From NCBI GenBank assembly GCA_030407005.1, contig JAUDYN010000001.1, positions 1 to 64,000 on the forward strand: a stretch of DNA of 64,000 nt, given 5' to 3'. The first letter of the stretch is position 1. Each line of letters starts with the position of its first letter. The notes beneath the pieces are model-generated. The model ran no database searches, was not told the DNA's origin, and worked only from the letters and a program-made list of their open reading frames with translations. Positions 12,580 to 25,317 of this stretch are shown in pieces. The DNA comes from Desarmillaria ectypa (Eukaryota > Basidiomycota > Agaricomycetes > Agaricales > Physalacriaceae). The translations under genes were made by a program, and so were the position numbers.

Positions 12580-14012
12580 ATGTTTCGTTCCTACCTCCTC
12601 GCACTCACATCGCTCATCTTCATTACTCTCGCGCAGCAGCATAACACAGAGCCGATTGTATACGGATCGACGAATGACGGCTGGCAATCTTTTCCAGACG
12701 TCGAGGATGCTACTGCTTACCCTGAGTGGTTCGTAAACAAAGGTTTAGGAGCTTATCTAGTGAGTTCTTGTGTACGCTATAACTTTCTAAATACAAAACA
12801 ACTGAAAACCTTCGGCTAGCCTGTGTATCAAACTTCCGGCCTGAACACGACAGAAATCAACAGGGCAATCATTGTTTTGCATGGTTATGTAATATTTGTT
12901 TCTATCCGGAGACTATTATCCTTGCTGACGTTGTAAAAAGGAAAGAAGTTGTTGGTCTGGTGTGTATATCTGCGCGACTCCGTGACCGTCATAAGTCCTT
13001 ACCAGAAATAGATTGGAACTCGATAAACAACGCTCTTTACAATGCGACATACAATGACCCTACTATCAAGCGCGAACACGTATCCATCCTAGGACCATGT
13101 TTTTTCACGGAAGCTGATCTGAAAGGGGGTGCCGCGCAAGACGGACAGCTCTTATGGGGAACGACGACTTGGATCAGCGGACATCCCAATATCGCGCCCG
13201 ACTCTGTTTCTGACTTCAGCAGCTTTGACGTTCTTGATGCGTTAGTCGCACATTATATGGATAAAAGTGTGTATCCGAATTTGAAGGTGGGGATCATCCT
13301 TATTGTGTACAACGATTCCCTTATCCATGTTCAGGTTCTCGTTGTCGGAGGTCACTCAGCCGGTGGTCAAACAACTCAACGATACGCCGTTCTCCGGAAA
13401 TTAACTGAAAATGAGGACTGGTTGCAATTCTGGATCGGTAAGCCCTCTTTAGGAACGATACGACAAGAATATTGATCTGATTTAAATATATACAGCCAAT
13501 CCTGGCTCTCTCTGCTGGCTAGTTTCGGACCGCCCATTTCCAGTCGACAACTGCAAAGGCGTTGACGAGTTTAAATATGGGCTAGAGTCAAATTTTCCTT
13601 TATATGCAAACTCGAACGCGCGCTCCCTTGGAAGAGAAGGTATCATTAATAGATACCACGGCCGCACTCTTAGTTATGCTTGGGGCCTAGTGAGCAATGC
13701 TCTTTATTCGGGGATAACTATCAATAACGTCTCTTAGAAAGATGAAGGAAATGGAGATACCCGATGCCAAGCAGAGGCAAGTAGTCTTTTGTCTCTTGTT
13801 GCACAGTCATCAATGCATCGCAGACGCAAGGAAGTACACATATAGCAAGGGGAAAACATTTCGTGGCGATGCTGGAAGATATGGGTGGTATACCTAATCT
13901 CACTACGGTCGATTGGGTACCTGGTGTCAGCCATAATACAGCAGGAATGATGGCAAGCGATGCAGGAATTGATAAGGTGAAGAAGTTCAATTGTCGAAAC
14001 TATCCCTATTAA
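12580..14012 (+). CDS. secreted alpha/beta-hydrolase
   Basis: Eight exons (12580-12759, 12820-12888, 12941-12959, 13006-13286, 13335-13437, 13496-13689, 13738-13780, 13831-14012) give 356 residues in one frame. Residues 1-19 form a signal peptide (MFRSYLLAL..LIFITLAQQ). The nucleophile elbow GGHSAGG identifies the serine. The C-terminal SHNTAGMM supplies the probable catalytic His. LHGY near residue 80 is the oxyanion-side HG motif. ISGHPN, ANPGSLCWL and DTRCQAEA are family-like blocks. Exon 3 is only 19 bases. The introns at 13287 and 13690 are each 48 bases. The 13287 intron has no stop and would be read through if retained. The acceptor of the last intron (AAG at 13830) is inferred from the frame. 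The enzyme probably acts outside the cell on an ester or similar bond; the substrate is unknown. No disabling lesion is seen. Confidence 0.8.
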
Positions 14013-14311
14013 CTGATGGCGGGGCAGCTATTCCGATATACAAGGCATAACACGCGTGCTCAAGCACGGCACTAAGAAATGGGAGTAGAAATTAGTAGCA
14101 GATTGTATATGTATGTACTGAGATCTCAGAAATAACGAAAGAATGTAAGTGAAGGATGACAGGAAAACCGGCAACAGATGTCCGAGGCTCCAAGAAGAGA
14201 AAAGAAGACCAACCACGATCACCATGGGCGATAAACGATAATCAAACATTTCTGACGCAGTGTGTTCAACAACGACATCCACTCATCTCCTCCTCGATGC
14301 GTTCTAGGGAA

Positions 14312-15870
14312 CTACGATAGAACCGCCTCGGTGAAAACAGAGTTCTGCTCACTCCTTTGACAACGAAACATATGGATGAGCTCCCTATGATTAAAATACA
14401 ACAATAACCTAGGAAGGTTGAGGCGTTCCAACTGTGGTGGATAAGTTGCTAGCACGACGATGATTTGACTCGCCTTGATGATGGCAGCGAGAGAAAATGA
14501 CTTCATATCTTGTAAGACACAGAGTATAGCACACATGCTCATCTCGTTGACGGTGACCGAAGACGCCGAGATTAGGAAAGAGGTCAGTCAGGGTAAGAAA
14601 TTAACTCGAAAAGTGTACAGATTGGCGTCACTGCCGGGATAGTAAATCTCCAATGGCAACAGGAAGGGAAGCTCCATGATAGAAATAAGTCCCGCTATGG
14701 TCCTTCCGCATATGGAGCGGTATCTTTCCCACATACTGAGGCTAGTCAGATACTTCAACGTGAACATTGAGTGGGGGCTTATGTCCCCATCGATATTTTC
14801 AAAAGGAAGGATGAGCGACTTAACCCTTCCAACGTCCGGCAAAATAGCCCAACACATCTCCACGAATATCGGCGTCAGTAATCTGCTGCCAAGGTAGCTG
14901 GAAGGAAAATGGAGCGTCACTGATCGCCACTTTGCGTAAAGATAGCGCGTATCTGAATGCAGTACTACGCCATAAAGGGAGAAACATATCTACGCCAGAT
15001 GCAGAGATCCGGAGTTCCTGTAATAACCACAATGAACCGGATGCAGAACATAATAATTGAACCGACCCTGTGTTGGGGAATGACACGTGCTGCCATCGCC
15101 ATGGAGAGGATGACGAAAGTATCATTGGAAGGAGTGGATGTGAAGAAATGCCTCTTTGCTCCGGAGAAAGACCGAGAGATCGTGTGTACCAGATCTTTCG
15201 AGTAATAGTTTTAGGCGAAAGGCGGAGCATGATGGACAACGTGCGGGAGGGTATTTCCATCCAAATACCTTATTCAGGAGTACTAGAGGTACCTTCCCGC
15301 ATGTCTCATTCCCACGGTCGAGGGTTATTAATGAACACAAACGCGTCGTCGATAGCGCTGTTACCATCCTCGTGGAGCAGACGTGGGAAAGGGCCAACAA
15401 GAGCGTCTTACATCTCGAAAATCTCTAGGAAGAACAACAGGTGTATCCATCACGTCTTCTTCATCTGCTGCGAAAAAGAAAATCTGCTCCAAGACATCGT
15501 ATGGCACCTTGCGAATTCATAAGTCCCTTCGATGTGACGATACGTTTTTGAAAAAGTTCTTTCTCGACAATGATATCTTGTATTGATTTTAGGAAATGTG
15601 AGAGGTGTTCGTCGAGATAACCCTGGAGACTGTCACCACTGGAAATTACGTTCTTGAATTTAGTGCGCTCGTAGTCTGTCGGGGGATCATTGCAGGGAAG
15701 AAGCCGATTAATCCGGGTCGATGGTACAGAGTTGATAATATCGATGGATAGGCAGATTCGGCACTGTGAGCCTGGCTTTTTCCGGCAGAAATAGGGGTTC
15801 GGTAAAGTCCATATTTGATTACAAAATGTTTGCTGAAGGATTAAGCGGCACAAAAAGACCACATACTATC
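14312..15870 (-). pseudogene. F-box protein pseudogene
   Basis: Read on the minus strand, this is an Agaricomycete F-box gene broken into at least three frames. At the 5' end (about 15,700-15,540) is the N-terminal block CNDPPTDYE followed by a heptad-like, coiled-coil region (GYLDEHLSHFLKSIQ). The F-box itself (IRKVPYDVLEQIFFFA, about 15,510-15,460) lies in a different frame from both its upstream and downstream parts. LALSHVCSTR and LCSLITLDRG (about 15,400-15,310) are again shifted. The leucine-rich part continues as HPLLPMILSSSSP, then LQELRISASGVD and LRKVAISDAPFSFQLPW, with further pieces down to 14,312. Several frameshifts cannot all be explained as introns, so I call it a pseudogene. 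It would have encoded an SCF substrate adaptor. Confidence 0.7.
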
Positions 15871-18800
15871 CAATTCTTACTGGTTCTCAGGGCGTTCAAC
15901 TTATACCACGGACGGCATTATGGAAGGTTGTTATGGATATCGGGTCTTCGCCAGATTGTACATGAGCCAACACATGCCTGCTCTCGGTCTTCTCGGCCTT
16001 GACCTCGGGTTACCGGTACTTTCTCTTGATTTCTCTATTCTTCTCAATGGTACTAGAATACCACGGAACCTTGTAGAACAATAATGACTCAATCTAGTAT
16101 ATAAACACTATCCATACCATTGTATTAGAAAAATCGAAGCTAATCAACTCATCTTCAACTCCACTTCATTGTGTGAACTAAGCATCTGATCGGTTACGCC
16201 TAGCGCTTACTGACACCCTCGTTAACTATGCCTAGCACTTGTTAGCACCCTTACGGATCCCTCTTCGTGGTTGGAACTCGGCTTTTGGACATCCTCCCTT
16301 ATGACTCGGGTTTTACTTCGAATACCCATATTCTTAACAAAGGTCAATGCAAGGCTTGGGCTTGGTGAGACAGTCATGTGAAAGTCATATTATACTTCGG
16401 GCCGACAGATAATGCAGACGGCCCGACTTCATCTTTTCCATCACTCCTCACCGATGTGGACCATGAAAAGCCCTATAAGCTCATATTGTCGGCACTAACT
16501 CGATAGGTCCTCAGAAAAAATCAGCAGAACTTATTTGTGTCAATTTTCGTCTTCTACAGGAACTGAAGCGTCCATTTTTTGCCTCCTGCCAGTTACTTGC
16601 GTCTTTTCCAACCTTATGATCATGAGCTTTACCTTTGGAACAGCCGGATGAGTCTGCTTCTATTGACGCATCTTCTCTCTTTCACGCTGCCTTCGATAAC
16701 TAGCATTACCTCAAGTGGGGGTAGCAAAAGACTATATCACCAGTTAATGGTCGTCACGTTCCGTCCGTCCTTCAGTGGCACAGTGACCATCTGCTCAGGA
16801 ACTTAGACGCAGACTACGCCACCATGACACTCGGTTCTTTGCCTCTGATAACTCTCTCCCTCCAACTACGGACTGCCATGTTTCAGAGACATCGGTTGCT
16901 ATCCTATTCTCCTGAATGGAAAAAACCGTACCCGATGTACTCGCACCATTTCCTTAACCTTCACTGTCAAGAACTTTCCAGTTGACTTCTACTGCTGTCT
17001 CATATCGGATTTTCCTAATTCTTTTAAACTACGCGAAAATGTGGACTATGACAACGCATTTAAATACCACACAGTGTGTGGTGCTTGTTACCAGTTTTTA
17101 CTAGCCTTCTCGCTGCTCGGTTACCACTTCATCTTCAATGATTGACCTTGATGAAAATGACTTGACCCTTAGTAATTTCCGGATAGCCGGAACCGACCGG
17201 TTGTCATGCACCCCCTTAATTTCGATTCACATTTTACAGATTTGTTTAATTCTCGTCAATAACCTCTACTTGTTTGGCGGTTCTTAATAGCACTGCTTAT
17301 CCTGGGAATGGCTCTGAACACTGCAATACGATAAATGCACAATTCCATTGATGTATCGTCATGAACTGGCAGAGTCAAGTCATTTCGTAGATGACTTATA
17401 CATATGGCGATTGGTCTCGGTACCTCCCGCATTCCCCACCCTTCCCCGCGTCTGGAATACTCCGACGCCCCACGTCAATCATCAAGTTCCTGGATGCTTC
17501 CATATTTCGCATTTCATTATAGCTGTTCCTAGCCACGTTCGCCTCTTTCCTAAATGGATTTTATCGGAAACGATATCGAGTGCTCATCACGGTGCCCATA
17601 TGGAAAGAATTTACCGACATAAGGCAAGGAAGGTCAGAGGATTCCCACAAATATAGAACCTGTTTTTTTCGAACGCGAAAAACAACGCATCAGTAAAGAT
17701 ACCAAGTGCTCATCAATGGATTACAAACACCGGCACTGGTTACGATCAGTAAACCCGTGTGTTACCGTGTAACAATTGTCACGGAAACAGTTACACCTGG
17801 TCTTTGAGCCGGGAACGTTATTGGGTTGATGAAGGTGGATCTTCATCTTGGACCCAGGCCTCGTTACCTTTACGGAAATGACCGCAGGTTGGCAGTTCGG
17901 AAACACTTGTCTTGACTCAAGCTGCGGGCAGAAGCTGAACTATTCTTTCCCGGTCATGAGCATCATCGGGAGCTGTGTCGCCGCGAACAGGTGTAAAAGC
18001 CAGGATCTATCGGCGAAAACGAAATGGAGAATCCTGCGTGAAATGCAGATCAAATGCCGAACTAACAATTTTCAGGCGCAAATACGACGGCTACTCGGTA
18101 AAGAGTGCGTTCCGGCAGATCACAGAGGATCGTGATCGTCGGCAGCCACGGGTCTCTAAGTATGGTCTCGTTTTACATATCTCATGCATAGTAAACATCC
18201 TTTTTATAAGCCAGAGCCGCAATGATGAGAGCTACCAAATATACAACCATGACATCGTCCTAATGGTGAGGCAGGAGAAGGATTACTAACGGAGAGGATT
18301 GCATCGGCTCTTATGTGAGTGCACCGTTAAGGCTGATTATACGGCAGATCCTAACCCGCAGGTGGTTGGATCACTATTCAATTGTTGGGATATTCATGAA
18401 AAATTTCATGTGTACTATAACAAGAACAGAAGAGAAACGATCACGTATCCGTTCAATTATGGAGCTATTTTTGTACATTTATCATGTCCAAATTTTCGCA
18501 TCCTCGTGTAAAGTGGATATTGCGTTTGAACAAAGATGTGACGTGAGGCTCTAGATGGGGATTCCTTTCCGAGCCAGGAAAAAATAATCGACCCACTCAG
18601 ACTTTGATAGCTTCGCAAACAAAAGGCAGCGTCGGTAAAACCTTTGTATAACACGGGTGGGAATTAATGCCGTCCGATGAAGAGGAACTTTTAGGTGGAA
18701 ACAAGAAGCAGGTTGACCTAAAATGAGAATACAACATTGAAGAACGTGACAGATGAATTATGAGTGCTTAACAGTATCCACAGGTTCAAGAAGGCAGGAT

Positions 18801-20537
18801 GACAGTCCTCCGTCCTTCTATTTGCGTGTATCGAATCAAGAGCTGGTGAGCAGTAATCTCAAATCAAAGGCAAGCCATCCACCAAAGAACGCAAGTACGG
18901 ATATGAATCGCAGATCCCATTCCTGCAAGGATCGAGGCGCGAATAGCACGGCTCCTCGGAAAACGAGGTCTCGTAGGTATCACGGCGGATAGGGATTAAT
19001 GCTTGGCGGGAGTGTATATCGCCTCTAGGTTGTGGTGATGGGTGATGGTGGATCAGTATTTAATACATAGACCACTCGTCCACCTAATATTGGGTAATAT
19101 TAAGTTCGATTTGGTCACAGGAACGAAGATACCTAGTGGTACTTGTACGCCCACGCCCCAAGTCGGACATTTCTAACTGAGACCCGCATCTTTGCAGATA
19201 CCGAGGTTGTGATACGCACTCCGACGTTTTGTCACTGGTAGGATAAGCAGTGCTTTTTGATAGAGTGTCACGTACAAAACTTTAGTTCAGGAAGTGAAAA
19301 CGTGCTGGTGCCCGTGAAAGTAATGTAAACAGACAAGGCATGCTATTTTATTCTTCATCAGCTAGAGATGAAGAAGAAACGGCCAATCAGCCGTTCAGCA
19401 TAGTTCTCCCAAATCGTACCTGAAATAACGACGCCCGCCACGGACCACGGTTCCGGTTCCGGTTCAAGTTCGAAGCAAGTAGGAATGACGTAATGATGAT
19501 CCACTCTCTCACACACATTCCCACCACTGCTTATTTCTGAGTACCTCTACTACCACCTAGGCCGCCTTCTCAGTCTCGACCCTGCACTAATAATGGTCAC
19601 CTTTCATTTCATTCTCAACCCTGACGCTTCTTTCATCCTTATGCTCTCAAACTTTAACCTCGCAGCCACCTTCCAAGACGCCACTGGTTCCTTCCCCACC
19701 TCTTGACTCCAAGCCTAGTAGCGAGCGGCTGTTCTCCCTGTTCCTTCCGTCTATTGGTGGCGCAACGACGATAATTGGCGCCTTTCCCAATTAACGACGC
19801 CACACCCGACGTTCGCTAAAGCTCATTCATTCCACAGCTGCTTGGATTCGCTCCAAGTTTTCTTCTTAGTTGACCCTGAAGTCTCGTACCTTCGAAAGGA
19901 TCTGGTACTTTTGCGTGAATATGTGCTAGCATAATAACCAGCTTTATGCTTGCATTCCTCGTAACTACAGGTCAGAGTTAAATTCAATTTCACTGATTGG
20001 CGTCGTCCCACTCTTGATGGAGATGATTTGCGGTATAATACCGGGTACTCGGAACCGACTGGTAGTCAGGCACTTTGTGCCGCCCACGTCAACCGCCTGT
20101 CGTGATATCGCGTCCCTGCAGGCAACAGGGAGATAATTTATGTCTCGCACCTACCATTCAACACCTCCCTTGTATCTCTGGACTTCAAAAGATCATATGA
20201 TAAGCCAATTTTCCCCACTACGGGAAGGATCAGAAGAATTGAATTGGCGTTGACACGATTCCGGGTAAGAGCCGTTCGCATGAGGAGGTATCGAACTAGC
20301 CATGAATGAATGAATAGCACCCGGACTCCGAGTCAGACACATCCAGGGATATGGAGCCAAGCGAGCTAGTTCTACACCCGATACCCGATGTGGCACTCAA
20401 CCAGTCATTCAGTATGATTGATAATGATATCGATTGCGCAGTGGAAAGTGACACAATACATGAAACCGTCAAGCAGAAGAGCGTAAATGTGCATAAATAC
20501 AAGTCGTATGACTAAGTTAAGGACTTCTTGAATGGCC
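15871..20537. other. long gene-poor stretch
   Basis: Only short frames. Two segments, about 17,975-18,140 and 18,890-18,990, can each be read to give an ARIARLLGK / AQIRRLLGK-like peptide and may be decayed copies of one unknown exon. No recognisable gene, tRNA or transposon ends were found. Confidence 0.35.
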
Positions 20538-21418
20538 TCATCGGCGAGGCGACGGGACAAGCATACTGGTACGAACATCACTGAGCTGGCGCCTATCAAA
20601 TACTCCCCCATCATGCACACTGTAATGATGTTCCCGCCACACCGGCCAAGGTTTGCGTCTCGGTTCCTCCTCCTCGTCATCGGAGGATGTACTCGAAGAC
20701 GATGCTGGGTGCCACACGTACTCCGATCTGTATATGCGCTGTTCATGGTAGGGATGATAGGAGTGCAGGGGAGACGACGAGAGGTGTTGTTGAGGTGAAG
20801 ACGGTGACGAGTGAGCAGAGATGAAGGATGTGGCGCCTTGGTTGGTATGGTTTCGGTAGTGGCGGCGCATGTTGGAGTTGACATTGAATTCCTTACCGCA
20901 TCCAGGGAATGGACATCGGAATGCTACCAACATGCGATGAGAAATATCATAATAAAGGTATGAAATGCGACTCACGAGTAGCACCCGTATGAGTGTTGAC
21001 ATGTATCCTCAGACTACTCGGCCTATTGAAAGACTTATTGCAAGTCTTACATACGTGCTTCCCGTATTCCCTGACAAGAGCTTCATCGTCATCTTCGCTT
21101 GACAAAATAGTCTTGGAGTCCCGACGTCGTGGTGATTGCGATTCGTTTGGGAGAGAAACAGATGAAGTGAGGTGTTCGAGGGAGGTGGAGGTAGGTTCAG
21201 ACCGAAGTACATTGAAAGAGTATTGTGGCTCTCTGTTAGACGATGGCGGGTGGTGGGCCTGAGAGGGGAGCAGCATTGGTGGGGCGCTGCGGACATCGGG
21301 CGGATTGTGTAGCAGGTGCTCTGAAAGGTATTGGTTAGCTAATCGTTCAGGATGGCAAAAGAACAGATGAAGTAATACCAGGAAACATCTCGTGTATGCT
21401 TGGGAGGGATACTGCCAT
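20538..21418 (-). CDS. C2H2 zinc-finger protein, paralog A
   Basis: Three exons on the minus strand (21418-21379, 21320-20976, 20923-20538) give 256 residues. Exon 1 is a 13-residue leader, VSLPSIHEMFP-type, shared by all paralogs here. Exon 2 holds a variable Ser/Pro-rich region and finger 1 (HVCKTCNKSFNRPSSLRIH..TH). A phase-1 intron sits exactly in the finger linker, and exon 3 begins with finger 2 (FRCPFPGCGKEFN..NMRRHYRNH). A Ser/Glu/Asp-rich tail (SSSSTSSDDEEEE) follows. Two adjacent classical fingers with a TGA-x-PF linker indicate DNA binding in the nucleus. The last ten residues differ from the -RNH end of paralogs C and E because of a small local change after SDVR. A conserved promoter module and TATA box lie about 65 bp upstream. 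Confidence 0.85.
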
Positions 21419-21477
21419 GTTCGTTGACTGTGTTGTGGTGGAAGGAGGGAAACAGCGAAGGCATATCAGCCGATGGT

Positions 21478-21552
21478 TATTATATAGTGATGTTCATTCG
21501 AGATCGGCGACTATCAATAGTGCCGAGATCTTCCCGATCCGGATGTATTTTC
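21478..21552 (-). promoter_or_regulatory. shared promoter module of C2H2 paralog A
   Basis: On the minus strand this reads ATACATCCGGATCGGG, then GATCTCGGCA, a ten-base spacer, TCGCCGATC, and after about 15 bp TATATAA. The same arrangement precedes every C2H2 paralog in the window. The half sites CGGCA and (T)CGCCG form an imperfect inverted repeat. The start codon follows about 60 bp downstream. Confidence 0.7.
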
Positions 21553-22940
21553 AGGCCAAATTCGTTTTCGTGCCGGGGTGGACTTTATCATCAATAAACG
21601 TCTAGACACTAATAGACTTCTTGATGTCAATGCTCGCGGGTATGCCGGACGTTTAGGGACCAAGTCGTCGGGATACGGTTATTTGTCCGACCCCGGTCTG
21701 CAATCACAGGAATGCAAGCAGTTTTTCGAAGGTCTAAAATATAGCCCGATTAGAAAGGACTTGTAAATTAATAAGGAGGGGATATACTCGTGGATACTAC
21801 CAAAGAGATCGACATTCATTCCATTTACGCGTAAATCATCATTGTCAATCAACTTCGACGTCGTGCCTTGTCAAGGCACTACTAGTTAGCCACCATTAAA
21901 ACACAGCCCTACATCATCATAATATTTGACTTGTATACCACTCCATCACTCGAACAACTGGATGATAGAATATCATTCAATAAAAGGGACACGAGATGAA
22001 GAAATAGCGAATACATTGGCTCTATGAAGACAGATTCGTTCCTATTTCGAATTCAGAAGTAAACGAATATCGGAGCTATGGGTAATTCCTCACTTATAGC
22101 CACAATCAGCCAATATATCGCTCATGAATGACGCAGAAAAATATACTTTTGCCGAAGCCGCTAATAAAGTGCTGCAGAACAAGGGGACAAGAAGTATATG
22201 GAGGGTTGAAGCAAAGGCTATAAGCATATGGAATCGACCAGCCCAACTTATAATTAGCAAGATTCATCACATACAGCAACAGACACACCCTCGCATCCTC
22301 TCAGCGATATAGGCATCTTGGTCAATATTAACAGGCTTAGGATTCCCTTAACCTTAAGAGTGATATTCCCAGATGGATTATGACAATATGGCGCTTAAGA
22401 TCCACGAAGGAAGCTAAGCAGAGGGTGAGCAAAGGATTACGCGACGCAGGAGAAAGTGATCTATGGAAGTGAATAGAAGCGAATACAGAAGTGGCGCATT
22501 ATATGCTGCTGTTTGCCGGGAAGCTTCCCTGGCGAAACTTCGCGATCAACGCCGATCGACCGGCGAGTCAATTAACTTGAAAATCCAATTGTATGTACTA
22601 TGGTCATTAGTAGCGTTATAATGGTTCAGCATTTCTTCATGTCGCTTAAGGCTCAAATAAAACTGCGATGCTCATCGAATTCTCCACTTCCCCCATTTCA
22701 CTTCCATCGCAGCGCATCCGAGACAGATTTACAGCATCCGAAGGCGACAAACTTCTGGCTCCAATCATGTTTTCCGACCCAAGTGTGTGGGAAAAAGCAG
22801 GACCTGGTCTATCGTCCTTCTTCGCCAACGAATTCCACTGCCATCATCCCCGCACATTCAAATGATAAATATCGCTTCCGTTCTCCAATCGTCAACATCC
22901 ACGTCGACAATTGTTTTTTATCCACTCTCAGCGACCGAAG
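21553..22940. other. intergenic
   Basis: Short frames only. 22,600-22,900 may hold further decayed exons of the family seen at 22,950-23,197, but I could not connect them. Confidence 0.35.
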
Positions 22941-22949
22941 CTTCATGTC

Positions 22950-23197
22950 GGGTTTAGAATCCCTCGTTATGTTATTGCTCATTCAATGCCTTTCCCACGC
23001 CACAAGTAAAGCGTAACCCTTGGGTAAACCGCGAAGCTCACTCCGGATATCGCCTCGAGATGGCTTCATTTGGTGGTATCATCAGTGTAGCATTCCAGAA
23101 CGGCACTGCCGAAGACCCACAACTCCCATATGACGTGTTCCATGGTACGAACAATTTGCGAGGCTCGGGCCTTAACATCGGAGCTCCACGACGTTAA
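22950..23197 (+). pseudogene. fragment related to the 8.8-9.4 kb gene
   Basis: The frame ending at TAA 23195-23197 contains SGYRLEMASFGGIISVAF, then NGTAEDPQLPY. This aligns directly with GYQLETAFFGGIIGLVF..SGTPKDLQLP of the gene at 8.8-9.4 kb. Both end within some 30 residues of that block. No convincing upstream exon or start could be joined, so this is probably a truncated copy, although an intact spliced gene with exons in 22.6-22.95 kb is possible. The family is unknown to me. Confidence 0.45.
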
Positions 23198-23484
23198 GAA
23201 ACAAATAACTAATCACAGTCTGCACCAGGGATAATGTAAAAAAATCTACTATGCGAGGGGTCTTCCACCCCAAAACTGAGTACGAATCGGCATATATTTC
23301 CCGAGCAGAGTAAGTCAAAGATACAGAAGCAAGGTAGAAATCCTAGGTAATGTACAGAAAAGGCCAGAAACGGTGCATACGTAGGCAGTCCGAAAGCATA
23401 GGTAAAACAGAGATCAGGAAATGTCGTAGCTAAGAGTCCTTACAGAAAACGCGCTAAGGGCTAGAACATCGTTCTAAGCCGTAA

Positions 23485-25138
23485 TTACTTAGATCTTCTA
23501 GTCTTACGGGAACTAGCTCCCGCAGAGGCTTTGATATCATTCAGCACCTTGTCCCAATTCTGGGGATCCACCGACAAGTGACGAATTGGGGGATTCTCCA
23601 CGTAGTGTTTCTTCTGGGTATCCTTGAAACAGGACCAGTGGTAATAGATGCTACGCTTTACTACGCGATCCTTTAACTGACGTGTACTACTCGTCAGTCC
23701 GATATCAACGAAACGCTCAATACTTACTGTTTTCTCGTTCCGTTCATCAGCGTCATAGGTACTCTCTCCAGGGACTTTCCGAAGGGCTCTGAACCCACAG
23801 AAACAGACTCTTTCGAAGCCGAGAACTCCAGTCTCAGGTAGCCCTTTGACAGGCTCTGCGTAAAGAAATGGAAAAATAAGCAGGAACAACACACCCGACA
23901 GATCAAATCAACTTGCCTTGGCAAAACTTGCAGCCCGGAGGACTGCCAGTCAGGCTAGGAAAAGTCTCGTTGGGCCCAAGGAAGAAGACTTGGTTTTCCG
24001 AGGAATTAATCTCCTTCACAAGTCTGACTCTCTCTCGATCCATCGCTTCTTTGTTGTGCGGCGGTACTTTGTCGGACAAGATGGTTTCGGTCCCCGGCGG
24101 TGGCGAGGTTCGCAAAGTATGCCTCGCTGCGCGTAATACATCCTGCTCATTCTGGCCAGAAGGGCCAGTACTTGTCTGAATACGAACATTCCATATATGA
24201 AGGTGGTACGCACTCTCAATCGGTTCGTTTCCTTTTTCTCTCCTTTCTTGCTCGCTGGGACGTTTTTTGCATTTCCCACGGCAGCAGTCACGGTTCCGGC
24301 ACTCCCATTCTCTGTATTAGTACTCGTCGTGCTGTACATACTCACGTCTGCTGTTGATTGCGCGGTGGTACCGACGGGAACATTTTGGTCAGCGGCGCCA
24401 CGATCATCGATAATTCGTGGTATTAGCGCCCAATCCTGTGCACTCGACTGAGGTTCTGCGGCTTCCAGCTGTGTTTCGTCAACGAATGAATTTGGGGGTT
24501 CTGTTACATACATCATCTCGATAATAATAAGGTAGGAAGTAAAAGGGAACACACGCTTATACATGGGATTCGCAAACGACTCCGACGGCGCAGCCGCTTT
24601 TACATCTTCGGTACCCCCCTCTTCAATAATGTTCAGTTTAGGATTGACGGTGACGATAAGGTGAACATTTCCTAAGCCATCGTCGACCGCACTCTTTTCA
24701 GGGACAACGAGGCGAAATTTAGCTGGTAATGGCAGCTCTGTGGCAACGTCGTTGAGATTCGGATGCTTCGCTGTCCATCCTTGAGAGACCTGAAATATAG
24801 AGAGATTGCCTTTGGGCTGCCAGTAAGATGGTTCCTTCAGTACTACATAGTAAGAACAATTGTGAGTCGCGTACCTTCCAAAAACGAATTCTTTCGGGTT
24901 CCAGAACACGATGTGCTTCCCTACGAAGAAGTATCTTAAAGAAGGGTCGCAGATGTCCGAAAGGCAGAGCGATCTGGTGCTTCTTCATCGAAGTTACTAG
25001 GACGCAGTCAAACGGATTGTTGGGCGAATACAGAACCCAGTTAATGTCGATTTCAGGATTGTAGTCAGACCCTGGAGCGGACTTCACATATAGTGACTCG
25101 CTCAGAGGTTTCGGCAGCAGCTGGTAAGGATGTGACAT
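23485..25138 (-). CDS. Crinkler-like protein (tentative)
   Basis: Five minus-strand exons (25138-24875, 24816-24555, 24500-24214, 24151-23917, 23855-23485) give 472 residues in one frame. The first 150 residues follow the layout of the ubiquitin-like N-terminal domain of Crinkler (CRN) proteins: INWVLY, then a stretch leading to FFKILLRRE, RIRFWKPKGNL, LPLPAKFRLV and VHLIVTVN. A Ser/Thr/Ala-rich linker (residues 180-270) follows. The C-terminal region of about 190 residues has several cysteines (CKFCQ, VCFCGF, HWSCF) and matches no family I know. The last intron (23856-23916) begins AG|GCAAGT, a GC-AG intron. The 54-base intron at 24501-24554 is inferred; without it the frame stays open. CRN-type proteins are modular and often act in the nucleus. 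The role of this one is unknown. The start is the first ATG of the frame. Confidence 0.55.
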
Positions 25139-25317
25139 TGCGTCCTCTTCTCCAGTGATGCTTGCGCGATAAACAAAACAGCATCGATCTGTGACAACTT
25201 CTGTCAAACTTCACGTGACGTGACTACGTTGTAGACAAGTCACAAATTCCCTCCTTCCCAGAGAGGCCGGTTCGTCCATTCCAGCAGCAATCTTTCTACC
25301 CCGTCTCTTTGAAAAGT

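Noticed and set aside
20405..21296. Long antisense and alternate-frame ORFs over C2H2 paralog A
   Set aside because: They are shadows of the zinc-finger exons; the finger motifs fix the true frame.
24016..24909. 297-codon minus-strand frame taken as a single-exon gene
   Set aside because: It reads through a stop-free 54-base intron and into an intron at its end. The family-like continuation needs splicing at 24214, giving the five-exon model instead.
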